64,000 nt of DNA from Lepas anatifera. Lineage: Eukaryota > Arthropoda > Thecostraca > Lepadidae. Positions within the stretch are counted from its first letter, which is position 1. Every line of letters begins with the position of its first letter. The position numbers and the translations under genes were made by a program. The notes under the pieces are model-generated. The model did not search any database. It was not told the DNA's origin and was given only the letters and a program-made list of their open reading frames with translations. This document shows positions 45,328 through 56,260 of the stretch, one piece after another. Location: NCBI GenBank assembly GCA_034440635.1, contig JAOTON010000333.1:558001-622000 (forward strand). The letters are read 5' to 3'.

Positions 45328-48300
45328 CAGTGGCGTAGCCAGGATTCGGCCAAGGAGGGGTCCGACTACCGTCGGGGAGCCCCAGGCCGGGGTCCCTTAG
45401 TAACTGGGCCCATCTCCTATATTTTTTGTATAGTATTTTAATATTATAGCATTCACACTAAGGAAATTTTGTTATGACCTTTTAAGCATTCATTCTTATT
45501 TTGTTTATAGCTTGGTTTTTCGATCCGACCAAGTGTTGGTAAACTAGGGTCACCAAATATTAAGGATGGCCCATAACTGATATGGCAGCGTGGCTATAAT
45601 AACAGCTTTGAGCCATATTTCGGGAAGTTCAATGTTGATGCGCGCATGATGTTAAACCTGAGTCTACCTCAATTCACTCGGGTAATCAGACATGAAGTTA
45701 TTGGAGGTCAGTCGTTTTGAGTACGAAGAAATGATCTACGGGAAATGATTAGCGATTATTTCCCGGTGTCGAATCCATGAACTCTTTAATCAGGAAATTT
45801 TCAAAGAAACGAAAAAAACGAATAAAGATACAAGGGATGTGGGAGTGTGTCCTGAACGTTACATAACCTCTATTCCGTCGACAGATCCTGTTGAGATCCA
45901 GTTACTTTCTTACCCTTGCTATCTTGTAAACGAGCAAATTACCAAGACAAAAGGCGCCCAAGATATCTCTCGCTTTGGCTCACTCTGTTATTGTTATTTT
46001 CAACCTTTCATATCTATTTTTCTTTTTAGGATTATGCTCATCAATTTCTGTCATTACCCTAGTTTGTCTGGTTTCCTACGAAAATATTGGAAAGTTGCTT
46101 ATTTCAGAATATTTAGTAATGTATTTATTGGTATTAAGCTACTAGATTAAAATTTACTGTTCGATTTGCTCTTATGGTAAAATTAGATTAATTTTTGCCT
46201 TTCCTTCGATAATGGTACCTGATCGACATGTTTCAATTTGTCCTTTTTTAGTACGCAATAGCGGTAGGTACATTTTTTCCGAGGCATATGATTGTAAAAA
46301 TTCTTATTTGAGCTCTGGAGCCACCTAAGACCAACACTTGGCGGCACTCACAAACCTAATTTTCGGCCGCTCTCCCGATTATATCTCAAGGGGTCTTTGA
46401 GACTGATTCACGGCGCCTCTTGATCAAAACTGGGGGCCCCTGAGAATCTCTCGGGGCTCCTGAGATTAGTTATCGGCAGCACCTCTGAGACTAATTATTG
46501 GGCCCCCCAGATTTGCTCTGGAGGGGGGGCTGAGACTGACTATCGTGGCCATCCAGATTAGCTATTGGGGTCCCCTGAGGCTGTCTTTGGGGTGGGGAAG
46601 GGGGCTGGGAATGACTTCCAACAGCCCTCTGAGACTTACTCTAGGGCGCCCCTGAGACAAACACCCGGGGGGGGGGGTGGAATCACCTCTGAGACTGAGT
46701 CTTTGGCGTTCCTGAGACTGAATCTCGGAGGCTCCAGATTAGCTCTCGCGGGCCTAAGGCTAACTCCGGGCCCGTGAGACCAAAAATCGGGAGCACCTCT
46801 GGAAATTACTCTCAGAACCCTGAGATTAACTCTCGGATGTCTCTGAGACTGACAACCGGGAGCCCTCTGAGACTAACTCTTGGGTGCTCAACTCGGGGGG
46901 GGCACAGCCTGAGGCTAAATCTCGAGGGCTCCCAAAATTACCCCTCTGGGGCCCCCTGAAACCAGCACTCTGCAGATCAAATTAGACTAACTCTCGGACC
47001 CCCGGATTAACTCTCGGGGCCACCTGAAACTAAATATTGACTCCTGAGAGAGAAACCCGTGAGACTATGAGGGCCCCCTGAGACCGACTCTTGGGGTGCT
47101 CTGAGACTCACTCTTGTGGTTCTCTGAGACAGACTCTCAGGGGGACCCTGAGACCGAATCTCGGGGTCCCCTAAGACAGACTCTTGGGGTTCTCTGGACC
47201 GACTCTAGGGCCCCTGAAATACTGTTGGGGCCCTGAGATCACTCTCGGGGGGGCCTGAGACTAGCTCGGCCCTCCTCCCGTGAGACAGACTCCCGGGGCC
47301 CCCGATACCGACTTTTAGGGCCCCTGATACCAACCCTCAGGGACCCCCGAAATCTACTTTCTGGGGGCCTTGAGATCGACTCTCAGGGCGGGGGCCGTGA
47401 GGCCGACTCGGGACGCCCGGGGCCCCTGAGACTAACTCTGGGGGCCACGTGATCAGATAATCCTTTGCAGTGGTTCAGATTGGCCCAAGGGGTGGGGTCT
47501 GCGGACGCCTAGGGCCCCCTTGGCTACACCACTGCATCCACACTTTCGGGGGCCCTCCGAAATCACCATTTGGAGGCCCCTAAAATAATTGCTCCCCTAA
47601 ACCAATACTCCGGAGCCCCTTGATACTGATGCCCGGGGATCCTAAGACCAAGCTCGAGGTCCCACTTAGATCAGGCTCAGGGGCACCCTTAGACCCATGC
47701 TTGCGCTTTTCTCAGGAGTAACTCGACACCGATGTTCCAGGGCCCTCAAGATCAATATTTCGAGCCCCCCCCCGAGACTAATGCTTGGTACTCTAGAGCC
47801 CCTCGATGCCGATGCTCAGGGGTCCTGAACCCAGGTCTGGGGGCCCCTGGGACCAAACTCTGGGTCTCATGAGGCCAATGCTCGTGCTTCACTTATGAGT
47901 CCCTCGATATTAATAGTCGGGGGCACCCCGAGGGGATCCTGAACCCCTGAGACCAAGCTCGGATGCTCCCCGAGACCAAGCTCGGGGGTCCCTGAGACCA
48001 AGCTCACGGGCCCCCGAGATCAATATTCGGTATTCCAGAGCCCTCGATACCGATGATCGGGGGCCCCCTGAGACCAAGCTCGGAAGACCCGTGAGACCAA
48101 GCTCAGGACCCCTGAGTTCAAGTTCAGGGGTCCCCTGAGACCACGCTCGGGGGGCCCTGAGACCAAGCTCTGGGGCACCCTGAGACCAAAATCGAAAGGC
48201 CCGTGAGACCAAGATCGAAAGGTTCGTGAGTCCGAGCTCAGGGGGCCCCCGAGTTCAATGTTCGGTACTCTGGAGCCCTCGATACCGATAATCAGGGGCC

Positions 48301-48999
48301 CCTGAGACCAAGCCCGGGAGTCCCCTGAGACCAAGCTCGGGCGTTCCCTGAGACCAAGCTCGAAGGGCCCCTGACACCGAGCTCGGGGCCCCTGAGGCAA
48401 AGTTCGGGGGGCGCTGAGACCAAGCTCGGTGGCCCCCTGAGACCAAGATCAGGGCCCCCGAGACCAATGCTCGTGTTTTCCAGTGCATACGGTCAGCCTT
48501 ATGCATCAGATGCCCTCGGATGCCCCCTGAGACCAAGCTTGAGGGCCCCTGACACTAAGCTCGGGGAGAGGGGGGGCCTGAGACCAAGCTTGGGGACATC
48601 CCTGAGACCAAGCTCGGGGGCCCTGAGACCAAACTCGAAAGGCCCCCTGAGACCAAGCTCGGGAGCTCCCTGAGACCAAGCTCGGAGGCCCCTGAGACCA
48701 AAATCGAAAGGCCCGTGAGACCGAGCTCGGGGAGGAGGGGCCCTGAGACCAAGCTCGGGGGCCCTGAAGCCAAGCTCGGGACCCCCTGAGACTGAGCACA
48801 GGGGTCCCCCAAGATCAATATTCGGTACTCTGGAGCCCTCGATACCGATTATCGCGGGCCTCCTGAGACCAAGCTCGGGAGCCCCCCACCAAGACCAAGT
48901 TTAGGGGCCCCCGATATCAATTTTTGTGTTTTTAGTCCATAAGGTCAGCCCAAGGGGGTCCGCGGACCCCAGGGACCCCCTCCCCTGGCTACACCACTG
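45328..48999 (+). mobile_element. 3.7 kb hAT-like element filled with minisatellite
   Basis: Left end CAGTGGCGTAGCCAGG, right end CCTGGCTACACCACTG, flanked by a perfect 8-bp duplication TCAGAACA (45320-45327 and 49000-49007). The left 1 kb is AT-rich. From 46370 to 48925 the interior is a GC-rich minisatellite. A second right-end-like sequence (CTTGGCTACACCACTG) lies inside at about 47519-47534. No transposase. The exact duplication shows that the entire block was inserted as one unit, or grew after insertion. Confidence 0.85.
46370..48925 (+). repeat. CTGAGACCAAGCTCGGGGGCC minisatellite
   Basis: About a hundred diverged units. In the left part the type is CTGAGACTGACTCTCGGGG; from 47540 on, CTGAGACCAAGCTCGGGGG. 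Spacing is usually 25-33 bp. Phrases such as GGTACTCTGGAGCCCTCGAT with ATCAATATTCGG recur near 48005, 48245 and 48810, giving a longer-range repeat of a few hundred bases. Long frames with LGLRGP/WSQGP-like peptides are shadows, because unit lengths change frame. Confidence 0.85.
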
Positions 49000-49007
49000 T
49001 CAGAACA

Positions 49008-49615
49008 TCTCAAGGGACCCATTCAAGCTCACGGTCGCCAGGTCAGTGGCTGTAAAGCCTTATAGGGATCCCAGACCATCTCAGGGGCCCTCAGTTCAAC
49101 ACAGAGGCCCATATTAGCTCTGATGACCAGATAAGCTTAAGGGCCTGGATCATCCAGGGGCCCCCCTGCCGGCATATTTGGGGTTTCAGAACATTCCTGG
49201 GTTTCAATTAAAGCTTATAACCCAATTTCAAAACAGGGGCCCTATTCCTGTGCAGGGGCCTTAGATAAGTTTAGGGCCTTCTGTACATCACAGGGGATCC
49301 AGATTAGCTCAAGGGACAATATTAACTTTACGGTCCCAGCTCAGCTCAGGGGCCCCCAGGTCGGTGGATATAGGTTCTGGCCAACTCACGGGGCCCTGTT
49401 CAAGGTTACGGCTCCTAGCTCAGTTTAGGCATCCTAGAACAGTTCATGCTGCGCAAACCATCTCAGGGGCGCTCAGTTCAGCTCAAAGAGCCCAGATTAG
49501 CTCGTATGGTAACAGAGGCCAGTTCAGGAGCCCCGAGAAGCTTAGGGGACCTTAAAATCAACTCATAGGACCTCAACTTGGTTTAGGGGCACAGGTAAGT
49601 TTAACGGGGTTCCGG
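49008..49615 (+). repeat. AGCTCAGGGGCCC minisatellite, right part
   Basis: Continuation of the outer array (GACCATCTCAGGGGCCC, CCAGCTCAGCTCAGGGGCCC). It runs into the direct repeat at 49618. Confidence 0.75.
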
Positions 49616-49617
49616 GG

Positions 49618-49752
49618 CAAGCTATCGGGCCAGTTTGAGTTTCTCGCTTGATATTACAGTTGTTGATATTCTTACCTCCGTTGTGGGGGCCCATCACAGA
49701 AAAGTGGGGGAGGGGCCAGTGGCCCCCTGGCCCCCCGGTTCCTACGCCTATG
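49618..49752 (+). repeat. direct repeat, right flank of the minisatellite complex
   Basis: Second copy of 44633-44752. It ends GGTTCCTACGCCTATG immediately before a (TA)n run, the mirror image of the arrangement at 43571-43572. Confidence 0.75.
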
Positions 49753-49757
49753 ATATA

Positions 49758-49791
<34 letters not shown>
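49753..49791. repeat. (TA)n microsatellite
   Basis: TA run with one shift (TATTATA) after an element end. Confidence 0.93.
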
Positions 49792-49792
<1 letters not shown>

Positions 49793-49862
49793 GCCATCAC
49801 CGAGTCTGTGCGCCCTCAAGGATTAGTCGCGTCTTCCCCTTAGGCGTACCTGGTGCCGCAGC

Positions 49863-49994
49863 GCCGTCTATACCTCATTTTCGGGTAGAAACCAATCTGG
49901 CGCCAGTAGGGCAAACAACAGAGACATCTATACCTAACTTCCGGGCTGAAGCCAGTATGGCGTCAGTAGGGCAGACATCAGCGACATCTATATA
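49863..49994 (+). repeat. 60-bp tandem repeat, in frame in an open frame
   Basis: Two and a bit copies of a 60 bp unit (TCTATACCTCATTTTCGGG, then TCTATACCTAACTTCCGGG). In frame this gives 20-residue units such as SIPHFRVETNLAPVGQTTET and SIPNFRAEASMASVGQTSAT, then SIYHPTSAG, before a stop at 50079. It might be a remnant of a repetitive protein gene, but no start, splice site or domain supports a gene. Confidence 0.5.
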
Positions 49995-50526
49995 CCATCC
50001 GACTTCAGCTGGCACAGATAAATCCGGAACAATCCCACATACGCGAATGGGGAAGAAGCAAAGTGTCCCCTCTCATTGATCCACCCAATGACCCCACACC
50101 GTACTCCGGGGGCCCCTCCTGTTCTGAAAATGTATTCCCCTATGTGCAGGTATTCGTGCCACCACGATTCAATTCGGCGCCCCTTAGACGGGCCCCTCTT
50201 TAACAACTAGCGCTCATGCCCAAATAACACCCTTCCAGACCCAAATGCTGCCCATTCTGACCCAAATTGTCCCCCTGGCCAATGAGACCCCCAGGTCGGG
50301 AGTCCTAGACCGGCCCACGCAATGTCAATGGCTCGGGCAAGTTATGACGCGAAACATAACTGCTCAAGAAAGCTATTTTGTGGCGCAGCGCTACAAAAGC
50401 AGCATGCTATAAACGGGAAAAGACGAGTTCTCATCACATCACACAAATCGAAGAGCTCGATTCAGGTCTAAGCATATTCTCTATCTTTGCACTTTAGTCG
50501 GAAAATACGTGGCTAAAATAGTAAAA

Positions 50527-50527
<1 letters not shown>
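49995..50527. other. no gene recognised
   Basis: No supported feature. Short ACCCAAAT(G/T) phrases repeat at about 50217-50280. Confidence 0.4.
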
Positions 50528-50569
<42 letters not shown>

Positions 50570-50572
50570 TAC
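50528..50572. repeat. (TA)n microsatellite
   Basis: About 45 bp TA tract ending TACATATATACATC. Confidence 0.93.
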
Positions 50573-51632
50573 ATCAAAACATCAAAATCGTGTCCCAAAT
50601 ACACGTGGTGTAATTTGGAAGAGCCTAATTGCTCAAAAGGTTTAGTCAGAGCTGGAGGAGTCAATTTACGCTTTGAGGGGGTCTTAACACTCACCATCCC
50701 CCTTTTTTCTTGTTACTTGTGTGGCAAATGATTTTTCTAGGTTGGGAGCAATGTTGCAGCCTCAGATTCGGCAAAGAGCAACAACGCGGTAACGAAGACA
50801 CGGCAACGAAGCTGTTCAATTCTCCCTTTTACAGGTATACATTATAAGTTGCATGCATAACAAATCCTGAAATTCCAGGTTTCAGCCATCTCCGGCCCGG
50901 TCAGCGCATCCGGACAGGTAAAATCACATATGAAAATGTTCGTAGTGGTACACACTGCGAGAAAATGATGAAAATAGCTTTTTAAAAGTACCCATTCTTG
51001 CTATTCGTTGGACCGGTCTTTTTAGAAAGCAGGCAGCAAAAGAAAATTGTTCTTACTGTAATATAAAGGCTCAAAAATCATTCTGTGTAATTTGTTATTT
51101 GTAATGTGGTTACGAATGTATGTTTTAAAACACAAAAAGAGGTTTAACACCGAACTGAGTTGAAGGTCCACATTAACATTTGTCACCAACGTTCCTGGGA
51201 CGTTGTCAGTTTGTTTTTTACCTCTGCAGGTCAGACTCGCACCGGGGATTCTTGAGTGAGAGGCGAGAATCATTGCACATCTTAATCCCAATAATGGCAG
51301 CAGTGGCGGTGGAGGGTCCAAATTTAGGGGCGGCACGGTGCCGCACTGCCTCTCTAGTTCCACTTCCTATTACTGGCAGTTGACTGGGCGTGGTCAGAGG
51401 AATACATTTCCGAAAACCATTGAGAGGGTAAAAATTAAAAATAAGTAAATGACCACCATCTGAAAGATAGCATAGTATTATCTTTCTTTTAGCCATCACA
51501 TAGGCTGACAATAAAGAAAATAAACAATACAATTTTAAGTGCGGTTTAGCACTAACTCGATATTTCGCTGTGTGTGCCCGGGCACCCCCAAAGAGCTATA
51601 ACTTCACCCCCATGCATAGATCCACTCATTTA
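50573..51632. other. no gene recognised
   Basis: No domain, repeat partner or RNA gene recognised. A GC-richer patch at 51225-51375 has open frames on both strands without recognisable content. Confidence 0.4.
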
Positions 51633-51640
51633 AGTCCGAT

Positions 51641-51914
51641 CAGGGGCGTAGCCAAGGGGGGGCGGCAAAGACAGCCTGAGGGCCCGAAGGGCCCCTGAGG
51701 AGACGGGCCGCGCCAAGCGCGGCTCGCCCGCACTATGCTCTGTGGTCAAATTTGAAATTTAATACCAAACAGGGCCTTCTTAAGCCCTCTTCAGCACTTT
51801 ATTCTGTAATAAGCAGGGCCCTTTTCACCCATCAGGGACCTTTTGGCGCTGTCGCACAGGCCCTTTTCAGGGTGCCGCCCCTTCCACCCTGAGCGAATCC
51901 TGGCTACGCCCCTG
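51641..51914 (-). mobile_element. hAT-like MITE, family A (copy A2)
   Basis: CAGGGGCGTAGCCAAGGGG and AATCCTGGCTACGCCCCTG ends, flanked by AGTCCGAT (51633-51640) and AGTCAGAA (51915-51922), 6 of 8 matching. Inverted relative to A1 and A4. The interior has a GGGCCGCGCCAAGCGCGGC hairpin and TAATAAGCAGGGCCC. Confidence 0.83.
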
Positions 51915-51922
51915 AGTCAGAA

Positions 51923-53084
51923 TAACAACCCATCACTATTCGAGACCGTTCAGCTAACGTTTCCACTGACATATGATGTGCTATTAATAAATATTTCGCA
52001 ATTAAATTTCAAACGTTTTGAAAACCTAACCTAACCTAGCCATTCAAAAACTGTCGCCGCTCCAGAGAACAATTTAACGTTGCTTGATGTTTCATTAGAG
52101 TCCTCTCACATCGTTGTACCAAAAATTCCGTACGCTGTATTGTTTCGGTCACTACGGAGATTTTGACCTAAAAAAACACCATCTTCGAAAAAAAGTTCTG
52201 GTTTGCTATGATTCAGCATTTTCAATGCTTGGCGTGGCTTGTGAAGCCACACACTGCCTCAGTACCACCAAGCGAAGTACGTATTATTCGAAAACTGAGT
52301 TTGAACGTCTTGATTTATTAACGGTACATGACTATTAATAACGAATGATAATAATCCACAATAACTGTCTAGTAACGTGACACCACTCGGAAGATTAAAA
52401 GCGGAGAGTTATAGAATACAAACCAATTCTTAGGCCTAAGAATAGAAGGTCGGTCAATCACCGTTAGACAGCCGTGCACAGTAGCTTCTGGCTACCTGGA
52501 GGTCGGGTGGCGACGGCATCGAAAGGATATGATAGGAGAATGGCCCATGCTAAAGGCATACAGTGATGTTCATACCATGAAAATATGCATACTTACTCAC
52601 GTAATCACTTCTTGCATCCTGTGATGTCCCTTGGGCCCTCCTTGTTTACACGGTTAGAACTACTTGTCCCTCCGACTCAAATAATCATTTTAGTATCTTC
52701 AACTGCTAGTGTTGCATACGCATTCAATGCCAGCTAGACGCGTACGTCACATCTACTGTGTATTGCGAATCAGTTTGTGTCGCCTTAAAAAAGCTTAAAA
52801 AAGCTGCATCATATACCCTGATGGCAAAGAACATGAAAAATCCAATTTCGGTACCTGCAATTTTGCCGGCCAAGCATATTCACATACCTAACTCGAATTA
52901 TTAGCTCGTACTCATGTTTTTCCAGCACCATCGACACTGCACACTTCATTAATACCTAACCAATATATACACCCACGTAAACAGAATGTCTCCTATACCT
53001 GTCCCCCTCCTAAGCAGGTACAACCACCACCATTCTCAACACCATGCATGTAGGTTTTATAACCCGCCACGCGACCGCTCCCCA
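51923..53084. other. no gene recognised
   Basis: Three CCTAA units at about 52024-52038 match the arthropod telomeric pentamer (TTAGG) but are too few to be an interstitial telomere. Otherwise nothing assignable. Confidence 0.4.
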
Positions 53085-53510
53085 CCAAGGCTTGAATTTG
53101 GCGTCAGCGGCGCCTAGCGTGACCTCTTTAACCTCTGTGTCCGCAGGCAATCGGCGCCCAGTGGATGGCGGTCGCTGATTGGTGGAGGCGCGCTCACTTG
53201 TATTGCAAGAAATTCAGGAGAAATTGATCCATGAAAATAACAGCTTTAAACCATAAGAAAGGGGATGTATTAACATTATCTTTTTAAAACATTCAAAGTC
53301 ACACTTTGCCCTCATTTGTTTGATTATTTGCTCCTCCATCCAAGGTTGCTCTCCGGCACAGGCGAGACGGCGGCAGAGTCAGCAATGGCTAGCTGGCGGC
53401 CGAGTTCGCTGAAGTCAGGAGTGTCGCGAGATAGGTTTATGCTGAGTGGGGCTCGGCCCGAAGTTATCCGGGGGAAGGAGGAGAAAAGCGTACATAAAAC
53501 TAGAACTTAA
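53085..53510 (+). promoter_or_regulatory. candidate promoter and short first exon
   Basis: A GC-rich single-copy island with two inverted CCAAT-type boxes (GCAATCGG near 53148, GCTGATTGGTGG near 53174) precedes an ATG in good context (CAGCAATGGC, ATG at 53385-53387). The frame reads MASWRPSSLKSGVSRDRF and continues to a stop at 53508-53510, 41 codons. I do not recognise the peptide. It could be the start of an unseen gene, a short upstream frame, or just another GC-rich island. Confidence 0.25.
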
Positions 53511-54171
53511 CCACCGGATGGCTTAAAGAGATTGAGAACTAATAGAGAGCGTTGCCCAACAACAAGATAATATCACTAGAAGAGGGAAGCTCATGCTGCT
53601 TTGCTCCGCGTTTGACGATGAAAAGGTACAAAACCTAATTCTGGATTCCAAACATTGCCGATGTTATAGCGCAGTTATAAGTATCTAAACATTATTCGAA
53701 GGCTTTTGAAATGGGAAATTTGCAAGCTATAGTTCATTATGAGATCAGGTCAGTATCAAGGCCACTAGAGGCGGGGCCTCGTCTAACATGTTAACGTTTA
53801 ACATCTCGTTGTTGATGTTATCTCGTATAGGTGATGTTATCGTCTAACATCCCACTCCTGGCTCCACCCCCCCCAGTCGAGCTGAGAATTGCCTACATGG
53901 GGGCTGGCGCGGAGTGAGCCGCCACTGCTACCTTCGCATATATAAAGCTTTCATACCAAAATCAGATTTCTTGAAAGGAACAATAAACATCGTTAGGGTT
54001 TTAGCATAAATTACGAAGAAATTGTAATCCGATATCACTGAATATTATGTTTAGCTGTCACATATTAGGCTGGTATCTGTTTTAATTGAGCCGTGCATTG
54101 TTTTCCGGAAGGGACCGCGCAAGTTTCAACACCATAGAAACAGTTGTTTGTGTAACTGGCGAGTTCCTGCG
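53511..54171. other. no gene recognised
   Basis: AACATCTCGTTG / TAACATC phrases repeat around 53790-53850 as a short imperfect repeat. No gene. Confidence 0.4.
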
Positions 54172-55392
54172 CAGGGGCGTAGCCAAGAGGAAGCGGCAGG
54201 GACAGACCCCCCTGAGCACCGGAAGGGCCTCCCTGAGGACACGGGCCGTGCTTCGCGCGGCCCGCCCACACTGTGCTCTGCGCCAAATTTGAAATTTTAT
54301 ACCAGACAGGGCCTTCTTAACCCTCGCCCCACCGGGGGGCTATCGATAGCCCCCCTAAGGTTTTTCGGGATAGCAGAAAAACGACCAAACGCAGCGCCGC
54401 CGTTGAGGGCTTTATCTATCACCCCATCATTTTCCCAACATCCCTGAAAATTTCCCCCTGGGTCACCCAAGGTCAGGTCACCAGGCGAGGTCAACCAAGG
54501 TCACCTCACTTCAACTTTGAAGCTCTATAAGAGCTACATTTCTTAGTCGATCGATTTGAAACTTGCTAAACTTCATGACCCTTCCAGGGTCTACAACGTG
54601 TATATCCGGGATTTTTCGATTTCGTGACCTGAGGTCAGGTCACGAGGCGACCTCTCCCATTGAAAAAGCATGGGGAAAGCTGTCTTATGATCTAAAAGTC
54701 ACAAAAACTATTGAAAATGCTCAGCTTGATCAGAAAAGCGTTCTTGGACACGCTTTCACGGATTCCAGGGGCCTTTTCCCTTTGACCTCTCCAAGGTCAT
54801 CCAAGGCTACCAGGGGTCAAAAACAGTATTTTGACAATAACTTTTGACCTAATTAAGCTAGAGCGCTGAAACAAACACCATCGTGTTTGTCTCGTCACTG
54901 GCTTTTATTTGATATACGGCAAGGTCACTTTCTGACCTTTCGTGACCTCAGGTCACATAAGGTCACGAGGTGACCTCTGGAGGTCAAACTACTGGCGGGA
55001 GGTCTTTACGTTCCACATAGCGGAAAATGGTTTGGCAATGTCCTATCAAATGTACTTTACCAGATCTCAATAGCTCTAATGGCATATGAGTTATGCCCAG
55101 TTTTCTTAAGCATTGCATATTTGAGTGAAAATAGCCTATCGTGATCTTTCTTGACCTCTGGAGGTCAAGCCATTGACCTGAGCACTTAAACATGTGAAGT
55201 AATTTCTTACTGAATTCACGCGAGCGTTCTAATGCAATTTTCAGATTTTCGCTAACCCCCATATTTTCGGAGTTAGAGGGGGCCATCGAAGGCCCCCGGT
55301 GGAGCGAAGGTGGCGCCAGGCCCCGGTGGGGCGCGGGTTAAGCCATTTTCAGCAGTCTATTCTGCAACAAGCAGGGCCCTTTTTACCCATTA
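54172..55392 (-). mobile_element. hAT-like MITE, family A (copy A3), split by a TTAA element
   Basis: Left segment 54172-54320 (CAGGGGCGTAGCCAAGAGG through GACAGGGCCTTCTTAA) and right segment 55342-55392 (GCCATTTTCAGCAG, CAACAAGCAGGGCCC) are adjacent parts of family A, as in 51641-51914. The break is exactly the E7 insertion. The right terminus is lost after 55392, so no target duplication can be checked. Confidence 0.78.
54321..55337 (+). mobile_element. full-length TTAA-flanked AGGTCA element (E7)
   Basis: TTAA at 54317-54320 and 55338-55341. Ends CCCTCGCCCCACCGGGG and CCCCGGTGGGGCGCGGG are almost perfect inverted repeats. The interior has dense AGGTCA motifs (CAAGGTCAGGTCACCAGGCG, CTGAGGTCAGGTCACGAGG). 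Its insertion into the family A MITE makes the TTAA duplication unambiguous, since the interrupted host sequence is known from 51641-51914. Confidence 0.92.
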
Positions 55393-55429
55393 GAATTTTC
55401 TTTGTAAAAATATGTCCAGTGAAACACTT

Positions 55430-55880
55430 GGGACCCGGGCCCCTATCCACAGAAGGGACCCGGGCCCCTATACACAGAAGGGCCCGTTCTGGTGAGCTGG
55501 GCCCTCTTTAACCGATAAAGTATAAAGCCACGATGGCCAGCCGGACCATTTGGGCACCACAGGCCCACTTCGACTCGCAGGTTGTCAGGGCCCTGTCTGT
55601 CAAAGGAACACACTGACAAGTTGGATATTAAATATATATTCAAAAGCAAGCACACGGACGCGTTTCGTAGCTTCTTCAGCGTGTGTTTTCAAAACACACA
55701 CTGAAGAAGCTGCGAAACGCGTCCGTGTGCTTGCTTTTTGAATATATATTTAATATCCAACTTGTCAGTGTGTTCCTTTACCTTTATCGTTCTGTCAAAT
55801 GGATCTTCAACAAGGGCCCTGTCTATAGCCACCAGGGACCTGTCTGACCAGCTCACAGTGTTACAAGGAGGGCCTAAAAC
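55430..55880. repeat. GGGACCCGGGCCCC degenerate repeat around a palindrome
   Basis: Two close copies of ACCCGGGCCCCTAT.CACAGAAGGG (55434-55480) and looser GGGCCCTGTCT units (55589, 55816, 55846) flank the palindrome. Related in style to 550-930. Confidence 0.5.
55602..55779. repeat. 178 bp near-perfect palindrome
   Basis: Two arms of about 88 nt meet at a single central base (C at 55690). I count mismatches at 55680/55700 and 55668/55712 and a one-base length difference in the T run near 55735. Arms read AAAGGAACACACTGACAAG outward and meet at GTGTTTTCAAAACAC. Each arm, read inward to outward on its own strand, contains CTGAAGAAGCT.CGAAACGCGT. A cruciform or head-to-head element junction. 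Assembly artefact is possible but the arm differences argue against it. Confidence 0.93.
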
Positions 55881-56260
55881 GGTACGAAAATCTACACTGT
55901 AAAAAAGATTAGCATTTTAGATGCTAATCACCATGCTAAATGGGTGCTTGAAGCCCCTAATCTCTCTTATCCTGCTTGGTTTTAGCAGGTTGATTAGAGA
56001 CGGTGCTTAGTTGGAGGCGGTGCTTGGTTTTAGCATCAAGAAGCTAAAAAACGAAAAATCTGCCTTGCCAAGTTTTAGCACCTTGACACAACTTCAAGCA
56101 TTCTTCGTCTAACTGGGGTGCTTGTGTCTAGCAGCTTGGAATTTGGCGGGAAACGGGCGGCTAGAAACAAGCACCCCATGCTGACAATAAGCCACCCTGC
56201 TTAAAATAAGCAGCCACAGAGTGAAACAAGCCTAGGGTGCTTAGGCAAGAAAAGTCGGCC

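Noticed and set aside
47910..48818. Frames with LGLRGP and WSQGP repeats that might suggest a repetitive protein
   Set aside because: Units of 25-33 bp shift frame repeatedly, and the block lies inside a mobile element.
52024..52038. CCTAA repeats as an interstitial telomere
   Set aside because: Only three units; expected by chance or in decayed repeats.
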